A DNA stretch of 64,000 nucleotides from Myroides odoratimimus (lineage in GTDB: Bacteria; Bacteroidota; Bacteroidia; Flavobacteriales; Flavobacteriaceae): positions 62,001 to 126,000 of the forward strand of contig NZ_BCMQ01000004.1 of the NCBI RefSeq assembly GCF_001485415.1. Reading direction: 5' to 3'. The position numbers and the translations under genes were made by a program. Below are positions 25,302 to 33,590 of this stretch, piece by piece. Every line of letters starts with the position of its first letter. Position 1 is the stretch's first letter. The notes under the pieces are model-generated. The model did no database searches and had not been told where the DNA came from. It saw nothing but the letters and a program-made list of their open reading frames with translations.

Positions 25302-25901
25302 ATGAGTTACACAAAATTAACTAAAGAGATAGAGAGGCATTATAAACAACTTGGTCTCCAATATCATTATAATGCTTTAGAGATTACGCTAGAAGAAGAG
25401 CATAAAAGATTAACGAGGTATAATGAGGTGCGTGATACTATAATCGCGCAGTGGAAAGAGGCTAAGCGATATAAGGAGCTTATCTCTTGTGCTCATGGAG
25501 GCTGGTATAGTTATGAGGAGTTTAATGAACCTCTAGCATTATACTTTGTACAGCAAGAAGAACTTTTAGCGCTTAAGGTATTATGTGAGCGGGGTATTCG
25601 TTTCAGAGTGAAGGATGTATTGAGTACGCTAATAAGGGCAGAAGAAGACTTTCCTAATATTACCAAGGAGGAAATGGTCAAGTTTAATCTAGAGCTATAT
25701 TTAAAGAGTCAGGTATATCATCCTGTAGGAGAAGTAGTAAAATGGCGAAGTAAAGCGCTAACCCTAATTGATCACTTGATTCGATATATAGAACAAACTA
25801 GCGAATCAGAATATTTGAGACAATTAAATATACTTAGAGATAAAGTATATTCATTAGAAGTGAAGAAATCAGATTTAAAATATTTTAAGCATAGGTTGTA
25901 A
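25302..25901 (+). CDS. Hypothetical protein, helical and soluble
   Basis: 199 residues, not recognised. It is predicted mostly alpha-helical and highly charged, with short coiled-coil-like stretches near both ends and a central ISCAHGGWYSYEEF segment. There is no signal peptide or TM helix. It is flanked by the two copies of the dispersed repeat together with the DUF4240 gene, so both could have arrived or duplicated as a unit. A terminator overlaps its stop codon. Confidence 0.6.
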   Translation: MSYTKLTKEIERHYKQLGLQYHYNALEITLEEEHKRLTRYNEVRDTIIAQWKEAKRYKELISCAHGGWYSYEEFNEPLALYFVQQEELLALKVLCERGIRFRVKDVLSTLIRAEEDFPNITKEEMVKFNLELYLKSQVYHPVGEVVKWRSKALTLIDHLIRYIEQTSESEYLRQLNILRDKVYSLEVKKSDLKYFKHRL

Positions 25902-25918
25902 GTAATCTATGCTTTTTT
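25887..25918 (+). terminator. Intrinsic terminator overlapping a stop codon
   Basis: AAGCATAG (25887-25894) pairs with CTATGCTT (25907-25914) and a T run follows; the stop codon lies in the loop. Confidence 0.75.
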
Positions 25919-26057
25919 ATTCATTCTTTAACCCAGAATACGCGATAGACCTATTAACGAGAGTAAATTATACAAAACAGCTCTGAATTTATGAAAAAAG
26001 CATACTATAGTATGGTTTTAGAAGAAATGAAAGAGATGTAAAGTAGAATTTATTCGT
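25919..26057. repeat. Dispersed intergenic repeat, copy 2
   Basis: Second copy of the sequence at 24311-24447, roughly three quarters identical by eye. In-frame it can read MKKAYYSMVLEEMKEM then stop, compared with a similar ending in copy 1. Its right end runs into the stop of the leftward gene at 26050. Confidence 0.7.
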
Positions 26058-26298
26058 AGTATTGGGCGAATGCGGAATCTGGGTTTAACTGAGCTAACAT
26101 TTCGAAGGCATCTACGAATTCTGTTGAATTCTCTATGCGATCAAGTACAATGCTTTGTTGCCATTGAGGGATGTTAGATGATTCTTCTTCTGTTAGATAA
26201 TCAATAAACAAGTCAACTTCTCTAAGTAAGTTCTCAGGTAAATTCTCAAGTTTATAGTTAACTCTCTTTAGCCTTTCTGATTTGTTATTATTGCCCAT
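26050..26298 (-). CDS. Small hypothetical protein, DUF2281/antitoxin-like
   Basis: 82 residues. LENLPENLLREVDLFIDYLTEEE resembles the LP-x-x-LL-x-EV-x-x-FI-x-x-L pattern of DUF2281 and related RelB/ParD-type antitoxin N-termini; the second half (SSNIPQWQQSIVLDRI) resembles the W...L..R segment of addiction-module proteins. There is no toxin gene next to it, so it is orphan if it is an antitoxin. Assignment is tentative. Confidence 0.5.
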   Translation of the reverse strand: MGNNNKSERLKRVNYKLENLPENLLREVDLFIDYLTEEESSNIPQWQQSIVLDRIENSTEFVDAFEMLAQLNPDSAFAQYYE

Positions 26299-26452
26299 TT
26301 TGTCAGTTTGTATTTGGTTAACTTGTTGTTAATTAGTGTGGTACTTCAAATTTACACTTTTTTTGTTACCGTTGTATATCTGAATTAAATTTATACAATA
26401 GAAGATTTCTTTGTTAAGAACCAATTATAAAATGATTAATACTTAATCCTCT

Positions 26453-26478
26453 TGTAACATATTCCCATGTAACGTATC
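26453..26478 (+). promoter_or_regulatory. Possible ECF-type promoter of the sigma gene
   Basis: TGTAAC (26453-26458) and CGTATC (26473-26478), 14 nt apart, 26 bp upstream of the sigma factor start. The words resemble ECF -35/-10 elements, so the gene may autoregulate. The spacer is slightly short. Confidence 0.35.
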
Positions 26479-26503
26479 TAAACTATAAAACCAATCAAAA
26501 CAC

Positions 26504-26992
26504 ATGAGTAAGTATAAAGAAACATTTGAGTCGCTCTATGAACAATATTGGCAACGAATTTATCGATTGGCTCTAGGGTATGTTAACGATACGGATTGGG
26601 CTAAAGATATAGCACAAGAGACTTTCGTTAATGTGTGGAATCAGTTGCCCAAGTTTAGAGCTGATTCAGGCTATGGTACGTGGATATACCGGATCGCTGT
26701 AAATATCTGTTTAAGGCAAATAGAACGGAGTAAAAAAGTCATGCCTGATGAAAACAAGATAAGGCAGAGCAAAAGTGTAGAGGAGGAGTACAAAGAAACC
26801 AATACTCAAAAACTCTATCAAGCCATTAGTGAACTCACAGAGATTAACAGGATTATTATTTCGCTGACTCTAGAGGGGGTGGATCAAAAACAGATTGCTG
26901 ATGTGACAGGACTTACACATGCTAATGTACGTACTAGAGTACATCGTATTAAAGAAGAATTATATCAAAAACTCAATAACTATGGAAAGTAA
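26504..26992 (+). CDS. ECF-type RNA polymerase sigma factor
   Basis: 162 residues. Region 2 spans about 10-75 (LYEQYWQRIYRLALGYV, DWAKDIAQETFVNVW) and region 4 about 105-155 (LTEINRIIISLTLEGVDQKQIADVTG...VRTRVHRIKEEL). The start gives a normal ECF length. The next gene overlaps its end by 11 bp and encodes a membrane protein, a likely anti-sigma-like partner. Confidence 0.92.
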   Translation: MSKYKETFESLYEQYWQRIYRLALGYVNDTDWAKDIAQETFVNVWNQLPKFRADSGYGTWIYRIAVNICLRQIERSKKVMPDENKIRQSKSVEEEYKETNTQKLYQAISELTEINRIIISLTLEGVDQKQIADVTGLTHANVRTRVHRIKEELYQKLNNYGK

Positions 26993-27590
26993 TCAAGTAA
27001 ATTTAGAACAGCTTTGGGCTATTCCGAGAGTAGAACACAGCGATATTAGGGAAGTTTATCAGTCTATAGATACCTATCGTTTAAAGAAAGTAAAGATGAA
27101 TTGGGCTCTAGCTATAATAGGTGTGTTTACTATAGGATGGATTATCGGGATTAATGTACTATTAAAAGGAACAGTGTTCTATGGATCTATTTGGGTGGTA
27201 TTAGGAAGTGTAATTTGTGTTATAGCAATCACAATGTTTATGACGAGTTATTATCGCTTAAATGGTTTAATACCAAGCTCTATATTGACACAGACAACAA
27301 GTGATTATATTGTGTTGTTGGCAAAAGAAAAGAAACAACAATTACAATTGTCTAAAGTATGGATGAATGTATATATTTTACTTTTTATAGTTGGGATAGC
27401 TATATATTCTTATCCATTTATAGACATGGTAGATACTGCAATATCGACAGGATATTATATTGTATTAGCAGGATATTATGCTGTATTAGGGATTTGGGCT
27501 GGAGTGAATATGTATTGGAATAAAAAGATAAATTCAAAAAAGATAGTGAAGTTAGAGCAAATGATTAAAGCTCTCCAAGCTATTCAATAA
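26982..27590 (+). CDS. Membrane protein paired with the ECF sigma factor
   Basis: From MESNQVNLEQLWAIPR at 26982 it has 202 residues; the longer frame to 26919 lies inside the sigma gene. A cytosolic N-terminus (about 1-38) is followed by four TM helices and a basic C-terminus. The coupling to the sigma gene and the soluble N-terminal segment suggest an anti-sigma-like role, but no known anti-sigma motif (such as a zinc HxxxCxxC) is present. Confidence 0.7.
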   Translation: MESNQVNLEQLWAIPRVEHSDIREVYQSIDTYRLKKVKMNWALAIIGVFTIGWIIGINVLLKGTVFYGSIWVVLGSVICVIAITMFMTSYYRLNGLIPSSILTQTTSDYIVLLAKEKKQQLQLSKVWMNVYILLFIVGIAIYSYPFIDMVDTAISTGYYIVLAGYYAVLGIWAGVNMYWNKKINSKKIVKLEQMIKALQAIQ

Positions 27591-27598
27591 GAAAAGTA

Positions 27599-27622
27599 AA
27601 GCCACCTCATGGGTGGCTTTGT
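27599..27622 (+). terminator. Intrinsic terminator
   Basis: AAGCCACC (27599-27606) pairs with GGTGGCTT (27612-27619); a short T-rich tail follows. Confidence 0.7.
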
Positions 27623-27655
27623 ATTTTAAATCGTTTTCAGGTGCAAAAAAAGTAA

Positions 27656-28153
27656 TTAGAATTTGTAACGTACTGCAATACCGAAGTCTGCATAGATACC
27701 ATCGCGGTAACTGTCATTTAAGTAGATTTCTGGGCGTAAGTCTAAAGCTACTTGTATTGGAAATTCAGGGAAAGTGTATTCTACCCCTACAGTACCTGTG
27801 ATTAGTCCGAATGCTCCACTGTCAGAGTGTTTTCTTTTTCCTTCGTAGTAGCTAGAGTTCCATGTACCTACTGCAGCACCTACACCAGCATACCAATCAA
27901 AGTTTCCTTCAATATTCCAACCCCATTGGTAAATACCTGTAAGTTTTACAGCATCAAAGTCGTTGTTGTTTCTCCAACCAAGATCTAATTCTAAACGGTT
28001 GTTTTTAGATAAGTCTCTTTGGTAAGAGATTTCTGTACCTAAACCGTGGTTTCCTCCAAAACGCAAACCTAATGCGTTTTTTGGTCCTTTTTGTGCTTGA
28101 GCAGTAAAAGCTACCGCTACAACAAGAGCAGCTGAAAGCAATAATTTTTTCAT
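27656..28153 (-). CDS. Small outer-membrane beta-barrel protein
   Basis: 165 residues; signal peptide to TAQAQ, mature protein with alternating strands (LGLRFGGNHGLGTEISYQR, FDWYAGVGAAVGTW) and a C-terminal YADFGIAVRYKF. It is glycine- and aromatic-rich, as in 8-strand barrels. Function unknown. A consensus Bacteroidota promoter lies upstream. Confidence 0.78.
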   Translation of the reverse strand: MKKLLLSAALVVAVAFTAQAQKGPKNALGLRFGGNHGLGTEISYQRDLSKNNRLELDLGWRNNNDFDAVKLTGIYQWGWNIEGNFDWYAGVGAAVGTWNSSYYEGKRKHSDSGAFGLITGTVGVEYTFPEFPIQVALDLRPEIYLNDSYRDGIYADFGIAVRYKF

Positions 28154-28178
28154 TGTAATGTTTTGTTTTTTTGCATTT

Positions 28179-28209
28179 CAAAAGTAGTACAAAATGTGTG
28201 TGAATTCAA
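28179..28209 (-). promoter_or_regulatory. Consensus Bacteroidota promoter
   Basis: Minus-strand TTG (plus 28207-28209), a 20-nt spacer, and TACTTTTG (plus 28179-28186), a full match to TTG-N17-23-TAnnTTTG, 26 bp upstream of the barrel gene start. Confidence 0.72.
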
Positions 28210-28512
28210 ACTAAATAAGCAGGAGTGCCTTGTTATGGCATTAAATACGGCTACTCAGAAGGCTTAAATGTTTAATAAGAATAAGTTAGTTGTTTTTAAA
28301 AAAGAAATAAAAAAATGTAGACTTAACAGATTGTAGTAGAATTATGAGAGGATTAAGCCCTAATTTGTAAAATATTAAAAAAAATGTGATAAGTCTTACA
28401 ATTGATATTATTCTACGGAGAGAGAGCAAAATTACTTTTCTACAATCAATTATTTGACTTATCTTACGTTAGTACTTTATAATGTCTATTATCTAACTAA
28501 ATATATTATTAT
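28210..28512. other. Intergenic region upstream of nitronate monooxygenase
   Basis: About 300 bp of AT-rich DNA between divergent genes. I see no ORF or structured RNA. A TTGACTTAT at 28454 is not completed to a palindrome. Confidence 0.5.
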
Positions 28513-29475
28513 ATGACTATACAAGAATTTAAAAATAGCCTAACATTACCGATTGTAGTATCTCCTATGTTTATCGTTTCTGGAACGAAACTAGTAATTG
28601 AATGTTGTAAAAATGGTATTGTAGGTACATTCCCTGCTTTGAATGGAAGGAGTTCAGAGGATTTTGAAAAGATGTTAGTTGAGGTAACAACAGAATTAGC
28701 AGCCTTTGAGAAAGAAACAGGTATTAAACCTGCTCCATTTGGGGTGAACTTAATCGTGAATAAGACCAACCCAAGAGTGATGCCTGATTTACAATTGTGT
28801 GTTAAGTATAAAGTGCCTTTAGTGATTACATCACTGGGAGCAGTGAAGGATCTTGTAGATGCAGTACATAGTTATGGGGGATTAGTATTCCATGATATTG
28901 TGAAGAAAAGACATGCTGAGAAAGCAGCAGAAGCGGGTGTAGATGGATTAATATGTGTTGCCGCTGGAGCTGGAGGTCATGCGGGTACTGCGAGCCCTTT
29001 TGCCTTATTAGCTGAGGTAAAGAGCTTCTTTAAAGGAGTTGTATTATTAGCAGGAAGTATAGACACAGGAAGTGATGTATTAGCAGCGCAGACTATGGGA
29101 GCTGATATGGCCTATATGGGAACTCGTTTTATAGCAACTAATGAATGTTTAGCAGTAGACGAATATAAACAGATGATCGTTGATTCAGGGATAGATGATA
29201 TTATGTATACAGATGGAGTATCTGGTGTGAATGCTAACTTTTTAAAACCTAGTATAGAAAAGGCTGGAATAGATCTATCTGAGAAGAAAGAAGAGGATTT
29301 TTCTAAATTAACAGGAGAGCACGCGAAGGCATGGAAAGATATTTGGTCTGCTGGGCATGGTACAGCGGGTATTGATAGAGTACTCAGCGTTAAAGACCTT
29401 GTTAGTCAGTTAAAAGCAGAATATAAAAATGCACTGAATAAGAATGCTGATATTCAGAAGAATATTAAGTTTTAA
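28513..29475 (+). CDS. Nitronate monooxygenase / 2-nitropropane dioxygenase family
   Basis: 320 residues, FMN-binding TIM barrel. LPIVVSPMFIVSG at the N-terminus, the GAGGHAGT phosphate-binding loop with the active-site His, and GADMAYMGTRFIAT at the FMN site are typical. It oxidises nitronates or is a related FMN oxidoreductase; sequence alone does not fix the substrate. A single gene ending at a strong terminator. Confidence 0.88.
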   Translation: MTIQEFKNSLTLPIVVSPMFIVSGTKLVIECCKNGIVGTFPALNGRSSEDFEKMLVEVTTELAAFEKETGIKPAPFGVNLIVNKTNPRVMPDLQLCVKYKVPLVITSLGAVKDLVDAVHSYGGLVFHDIVKKRHAEKAAEAGVDGLICVAAGAGGHAGTASPFALLAEVKSFFKGVVLLAGSIDTGSDVLAAQTMGADMAYMGTRFIATNECLAVDEYKQMIVDSGIDDIMYTDGVSGVNANFLKPSIEKAGIDLSEKKEEDFSKLTGEHAKAWKDIWSAGHGTAGIDRVLSVKDLVSQLKAEYKNALNKNADIQKNIKF

Positions 29476-29496
29476 GACCATATCATTTGATGAATA

Positions 29497-29537
29497 TACA
29501 ATAAGAACAGCTCCTTTTAGGAGCTGTTCTTATTGTA
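29497..29537. terminator. Bidirectional intrinsic terminator
   Basis: A perfect 18-bp stem (29497-29514 with 29520-29537) and TTTTA loop between convergent genes. Confidence 0.85.
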
Positions 29538-29569
29538 CTAAGTATATAGTTGTATGGCCTTTTTAGAAT

Positions 29570-31720
29570 TTAGTATCTAAATGATAATCCTAGTGTGTAG
29601 TATCTACCATTCCCTCTTGCATATTCTGCATCTCTAGCTACTATCATAGAAGAGGATGTATAATACGATTTGTCAAATAGGTTTTCTACTCCTAATGTTA
29701 ACTGTATAGATTTGTTGTATTGATAGGTAGCATTGAAGTTAAAAAGGTCAATAGGAGATACTTTACCTTCTCCTTCATTATAAACTAATACTCCTAACTT
29801 ATTAGGTTGAGGTTCGAATCTATCTCGTTTAGAGGTATGTGTATAGTATAAGTTTAACCATAAATGATCAATAGGAGTGACTGTTGTAAATAAGCTCAGT
29901 TTAGGCGCAGCAATATTTAAACCACTCATATAAGTATCATAACTACTACTGTTGTTAGATTTCATTTTTCCTTCATAACTCGAAAAACTTCCTCCTATAG
30001 TTGCCCAGCTGATAGGTTTACCATCTAGGGCGATCTCAATACCATTGATTCTTTGTGGACTTCTTACTACTTCCCAGAAACCTCCTTCACCTGCCTGAAG
30101 ATCACTACCTAGTTTAGCGATAGACCAGAAATAAGCTATTCTAAAGTTCCAATTATTTGCTATCTGTGAAGTGAATCCTACTTCATAGTTATTCGTTACT
30201 ACAGGATCTGTTTCTATTTTAGAGACAACATCACTTTTAGCATCTCTAAGTATACGACCTAAATCATAAATTGATAATCCTTGAGAAAATGAAACATAAG
30301 GAGTGAATTCTTCTATTACTTTGTATTGTAATGCAGCATTAAATAGTGCTTTATCATAATCTAAGTTTCCTCCCTTTATCGCTAACCACTGTTGCCCTTT
30401 TCTTAAAGGAATTGTTTTATAGTCAGGTACTTTTACGTGAATATTATCATATCTCACCCCAGCTTTAAGAGTTAGGTTTTCATAAAATACAGTACGAGTT
30501 TGTAAATATCCAGCACTGTTGTATGCTTTTAATTCAGGAACCCATAATCGCCCATCAACAAGGGGCTGGCTAGTTTTGTCAATTAAGAAATCACCTCCTA
30601 TAATATAGTTTGTTCTGATATTATCAGTGAAGTTTAGTTTAGAGACAATACTTAATCTAGCCCCTATTTTCTCTGCTTTAATAGTTGCTTGCCCACCTGT
30701 TTCTTCCCATCGTGGAGATTTAGGATTGTGTTCTCTGTAGTCAAATAAAGTATATAGTTTTTGCCCAAATACCGAAGCCTCTAAATCAACATTCTCCAAG
30801 ATATTTTTGCTTGAGAACTTTAGATATCCATTGTGATTGTACTTAGTACCTTCATTTTCTGCTAATGGGTTTTTAGTACCGATAACCCCTTGTTGTGGAG
30901 ATACGAGATATTTTCCTCCCTTTGCGATTAGATCTGTGTCTTGTAATGCACTGTAGTAGTTATACATTGCTTCTAATCGATTGTTATCATTAAAGTCATA
31001 ACCTATCTTAGCTAATAGATTTTGTGTTGTTACTTCTCCTAATCCATAGCGAGGAGAGATATAATCTCCTTCACCATCTATCGCTCGTCCAGATTTAATG
31101 ATGTTGCCATTGATTAAGTAATCGATTTGTTTTAGTCTACCAGAGAACTGTTGGTTTAATTCATACCCATGTGTATTGTTGTTTTTAGTAGAAGTAGCAT
31201 CAGATAAGGCTATAGAAGTGCTTCCACTAAAAGTTTTGTTTTGATTCGCTTTTTTCGTGATAAAGTTCACAATACCTCCAGCACCTCCATTGCCGTAAAG
31301 AGAAGTGGCTCCTTCGATTACCTCAATGCGTTCGATTGCATAAGGGCTTATAGTACGAAGATCTCTGTCTGTGTTGCGCAGTGGAGTACTCTGTGGTACA
31401 CCATCTATTAAGACTAGTATCTGTCTACCACGGATAGTTTGACTTCTATTACTAGTAGTATTAGAGCTCAACCCTATAGAAGGCACGGCAAGACCTAGTA
31501 TAACTGACATATCAGGATTTAATTGAGCATAACTTTCTATTTCTTTTTGAGTAATGACAATAACAGAACTTGAGCTATTGCGTTTTATCTCTGGTAATCT
31601 TGTAGTAGATACGATAATTTCTTCTAGCTGCTCATCGCTTTTTTTTGTTTCTTGTTCTTGCGCTAGTATTGTAGAACTGGTTAGAAGTAGAGTGAGTAGT
31701 GTAGTTTTTTTTACATTCAT
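29570..31720 (-). CDS. TonB-dependent outer-membrane receptor, siderophore type
   Basis: 716 residues. Signal peptide to LAQEQ, then a TonB-box-like region (EEIIVSTTR), a plug domain (about 40-150: TQKEIESYAQ, LVLIDGVPQS, IERIEVIEGATSLYGNGGAGGIVNFITKK) and a 22-strand barrel ending YYTLGLSFRY. It lacks the CarboxypepD-like domain and SusD partner of glycan SusC proteins, so an iron chelate is the likely cargo. A TTTAGA-N5-TCTAAA palindrome overlapping the promoter fits Fur control. Confidence 0.9.
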   Translation of the reverse strand: MNVKKTTLLTLLLTSSTILAQEQETKKSDEQLEEIIVSTTRLPEIKRNSSSSVIVITQKEIESYAQLNPDMSVILGLAVPSIGLSSNTTSNRSQTIRGRQILVLIDGVPQSTPLRNTDRDLRTISPYAIERIEVIEGATSLYGNGGAGGIVNFITKKANQNKTFSGSTSIALSDATSTKNNNTHGYELNQQFSGRLKQIDYLINGNIIKSGRAIDGEGDYISPRYGLGEVTTQNLLAKIGYDFNDNNRLEAMYNYYSALQDTDLIAKGGKYLVSPQQGVIGTKNPLAENEGTKYNHNGYLKFSSKNILENVDLEASVFGQKLYTLFDYREHNPKSPRWEETGGQATIKAEKIGARLSIVSKLNFTDNIRTNYIIGGDFLIDKTSQPLVDGRLWVPELKAYNSAGYLQTRTVFYENLTLKAGVRYDNIHVKVPDYKTIPLRKGQQWLAIKGGNLDYDKALFNAALQYKVIEEFTPYVSFSQGLSIYDLGRILRDAKSDVVSKIETDPVVTNNYEVGFTSQIANNWNFRIAYFWSIAKLGSDLQAGEGGFWEVVRSPQRINGIEIALDGKPISWATIGGSFSSYEGKMKSNNSSSYDTYMSGLNIAAPKLSLFTTVTPIDHLWLNLYYTHTSKRDRFEPQPNKLGVLVYNEGEGKVSPIDLFNFNATYQYNKSIQLTLGVENLFDKSYYTSSSMIVARDAEYARGNGRYYTLGLSFRY

Positions 31721-31742
31721 TTTTTTATGTATTAATTAGAAT

Positions 31743-31782
31743 GTAAAGGTATATATATAGTATTGTTTAGAATTAATCTAAA
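31743..31782 (-). promoter_or_regulatory. Candidate Fur operator overlapping the TonB receptor promoter
   Basis: TTTAGA-N5-TCTAAA (31766-31782) is a 17-bp interrupted palindrome. A -7-like minus-strand TACCTTTA lies at plus 31743-31750, so the palindrome covers the -33 zone, where a repressor would block RNA polymerase. Confidence 0.45.
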
Positions 31783-32025
31783 TAGTTTTTTGTAAAATAT
31801 TGAATAGCTAAGAGGTTATATGTGTGATATTTGCGAATAATCTTTTTGTTTTTTTATGGATGTATTTTTTTTATCCATTTGTAGTGCAAAATATTTAATA
31901 GACTCAGTTTATATGAATCAAATATTTAATTTTTAAAGGCTGTAATTTTAAATGAATATTATTATAATTGATAAGATGATTGAGTCTGTAATAGCTGCTT
32001 TTAGAGTCGAGTATACTTATCTAAT
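31783..32025. other. Divergent intergenic DNA
   Basis: Part of a 500-bp gap between the TonB receptor and the antiporter. This portion is very AT-rich and shows no gene or structured RNA. Confidence 0.5.
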
Positions 32026-32055
32026 TTGCAATTCTTCAAAAAACGATTATCTTTG
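32026..32055 (+). promoter_or_regulatory. Consensus Bacteroidota promoter for the riboswitch-antiporter unit
   Basis: TTG (32026-32028), a 19-nt spacer and TATCTTTG (32048-32055), a full consensus match. Transcription would start around 32062, just before the aptamer-like structure. Confidence 0.75.
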
Positions 32056-32061
32056 TCTTTT

Positions 32062-32195
32062 AATTATCAAGAATTCTACTTAATAAGTAGAATAGCAACC
32101 TGCAACAACAAGCAAGGTGCTGCAATCGATAAGCCAGAAATGGAAAAAATGTTGTTTACTTCCTTAGTAAGTTTTATTTCTACCAATCTGGCAAA
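32062..32195 (+). ncRNA. Putative reduced SAM-I-clan riboswitch in the leader of an NhaC/MetT-type gene
   Basis: P1 is TTATC (32064-32068) with GATAA (32128-32132), followed by AAGA as in the SAM-I J1/2. P2 is a plain hairpin (32073-32081 with 32085-32093). Then come the SAM-I core words AGCAACC (32094-32100) and AAGGTGCT (32114-32121) flanking a short P3 (CCTGC...GCAAGG). Missing relative to classic SAM-I: the P2 kink-turn/pseudoknot block (GAGGGA...GATGAAA) and the P4 arm. Downstream GCCAGA (32133-32138) pairs with TCTGGC (32187-32192), a possible expression platform. The regulated gene belongs to a family that includes the predicted methionine transporter MetT, which agrees with a SAM sensor. 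Confidence 0.6.
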
Positions 32196-32220
32196 TTATT
32201 TGTAATAACATTATTATTAA

Positions 32221-33522
32221 ATGAAAGCTATGTCAGATAACAAGTTTTACACTTTTATTCCTTTTTTTATTTTTATTGCCATCTTTTTAGGCTCAGGTAT
32301 ACTATTAGGTGATTTTTATAAAATACCATCTCCTATAGCAATATCTGTTGGAGTGATATCTGCATTTTTACTATTTTATAAAACACCGATGCAAGAGAAG
32401 GTTATCTCTCTTATCCATGGATGTGGAGATAGTAAGATTATCACGATGTGTATTATCTATTTATTGGCTGGTGCTTTTGCGGCAGTGACTAAAGCTATAG
32501 GAGGAGTAGATACGATGGTAAATATTGGACTTAGTGTAGTGCCAATAGAATATCTAGCTATTGGAATCTTTGTAATTGCTTGTTTTTTATCTTTAGCGAT
32601 TGGTACCTCAGTTGGAACTATTGTAGCCTTAGGACCTATTGTAGTGGGGCTGGCTGAGAAGTCAGGTTCGTCTATGGGGCTATTATGTGGAACGCTATTA
32701 GGAGGGGCGATGTTTGGGGATAACCTTTCTATTATATCAGATACAACGATTACAGCTACACAAACGGTGGGATGTGAGATGAAAGATAAGTTTAGAGCTA
32801 ATTTTAAATTAGCATTACCAGCCGCTTTAATTACGATAGTAGGTTTATTGTTTATGAGTGGAGGGGATACAGATGTAGCCTTAGAACTAGGTGATACAAG
32901 TAATTTCTGGGTAATTATCCCTTATATATTAATTATCGTACTAGCCTTATTAGGGGTACAAGTATTCGTAGCTTTATTTATCAGTATTTTGGTAGCGGGA
33001 ATTATTGGGCTTGTTCAAGCGGATTTTGATGTATTAGGTTTTGCTAATTTGACGTATGAAGGCTTTGTTTCTATGAATGAGATATTCTTATTGTCTATGT
33101 TGACAGGAGGATTGGCGAAGATGGTAGAAGATCAGGGGGGGATTCAATGGCTGTTAAAACAAATGAAGAAGCTGATGAAATCTCCTAAAGGGGCTGAGTT
33201 CGGTATTGCAGGATTAGTGTCATCGATAGGAGTGTGTTTAGCTAATAATACAGTTTCTATCTTGGTAGCAGGTAATCTAGCTAGGGATATTGCTACAGAG
33301 TATGAATTAGAAAGACCACGCGTTGCTTCTATATTAGATATTTTCGCTTGTATTATTCAAGGCATCTTACCTTATGGAGCACAGATACTGATCTTATTAA
33401 GTTTTACTAATGGACAGATAGATTATCTAGATTTGATGAAATATTCGTATTACTTTGTTGCTCTGTTGATTATCACGCTAACTTATATGATTTTTTTGAG
33501 AAAAAGTACACAAACAGCATAA
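32221..33522 (+). CDS. NhaC-superfamily Na+/H+ antiporter-like transporter, MetT candidate
   Basis: 433 residues, about 12 TM helices. Conserved polar motifs in helices include AIGTSVGTIVALGP and GGAMFGDNLSIISDTTI, typical of the NhaC group. Annotated members exchange Na+ and H+ or amino acids; comparative genomics placed MetT (methionine uptake) in this superfamily, often behind SAM riboswitches. The leader here carries SAM-I core words, so methionine transport is the best guess. ATG at 32230 is an alternative start. Confidence 0.82.
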   Translation: MKAMSDNKFYTFIPFFIFIAIFLGSGILLGDFYKIPSPIAISVGVISAFLLFYKTPMQEKVISLIHGCGDSKIITMCIIYLLAGAFAAVTKAIGGVDTMVNIGLSVVPIEYLAIGIFVIACFLSLAIGTSVGTIVALGPIVVGLAEKSGSSMGLLCGTLLGGAMFGDNLSIISDTTITATQTVGCEMKDKFRANFKLALPAALITIVGLLFMSGGDTDVALELGDTSNFWVIIPYILIIVLALLGVQVFVALFISILVAGIIGLVQADFDVLGFANLTYEGFVSMNEIFLLSMLTGGLAKMVEDQGGIQWLLKQMKKLMKSPKGAEFGIAGLVSSIGVCLANNTVSILVAGNLARDIATEYELERPRVASILDIFACIIQGILPYGAQILILLSFTNGQIDYLDLMKYSYYFVALLIITLTYMIFLRKSTQTA

Positions 33523-33549
33523 AAGGGGCGTGAGAAAATACAAATTGTT

Positions 33550-33557
33550 TATATTTG
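33550..33557 (+). promoter_or_regulatory. -7 element upstream of fabG
   Basis: TATATTTG matches TAnnTTTG, 33 bp before the fabG start at 33591. No TTG lies at the expected distance. Confidence 0.45.
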
Positions 33558-33590
33558 TCCTCGGTTCAAATACAAAAATTGGATTTACAC

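Noticed and set aside
28454..28467. FNR-type box upstream of nitronate monooxygenase
   Set aside because: TTGACTTAT is not followed by the RTCAA half-site, and no -7 element lies at the spacing seen in the other three.
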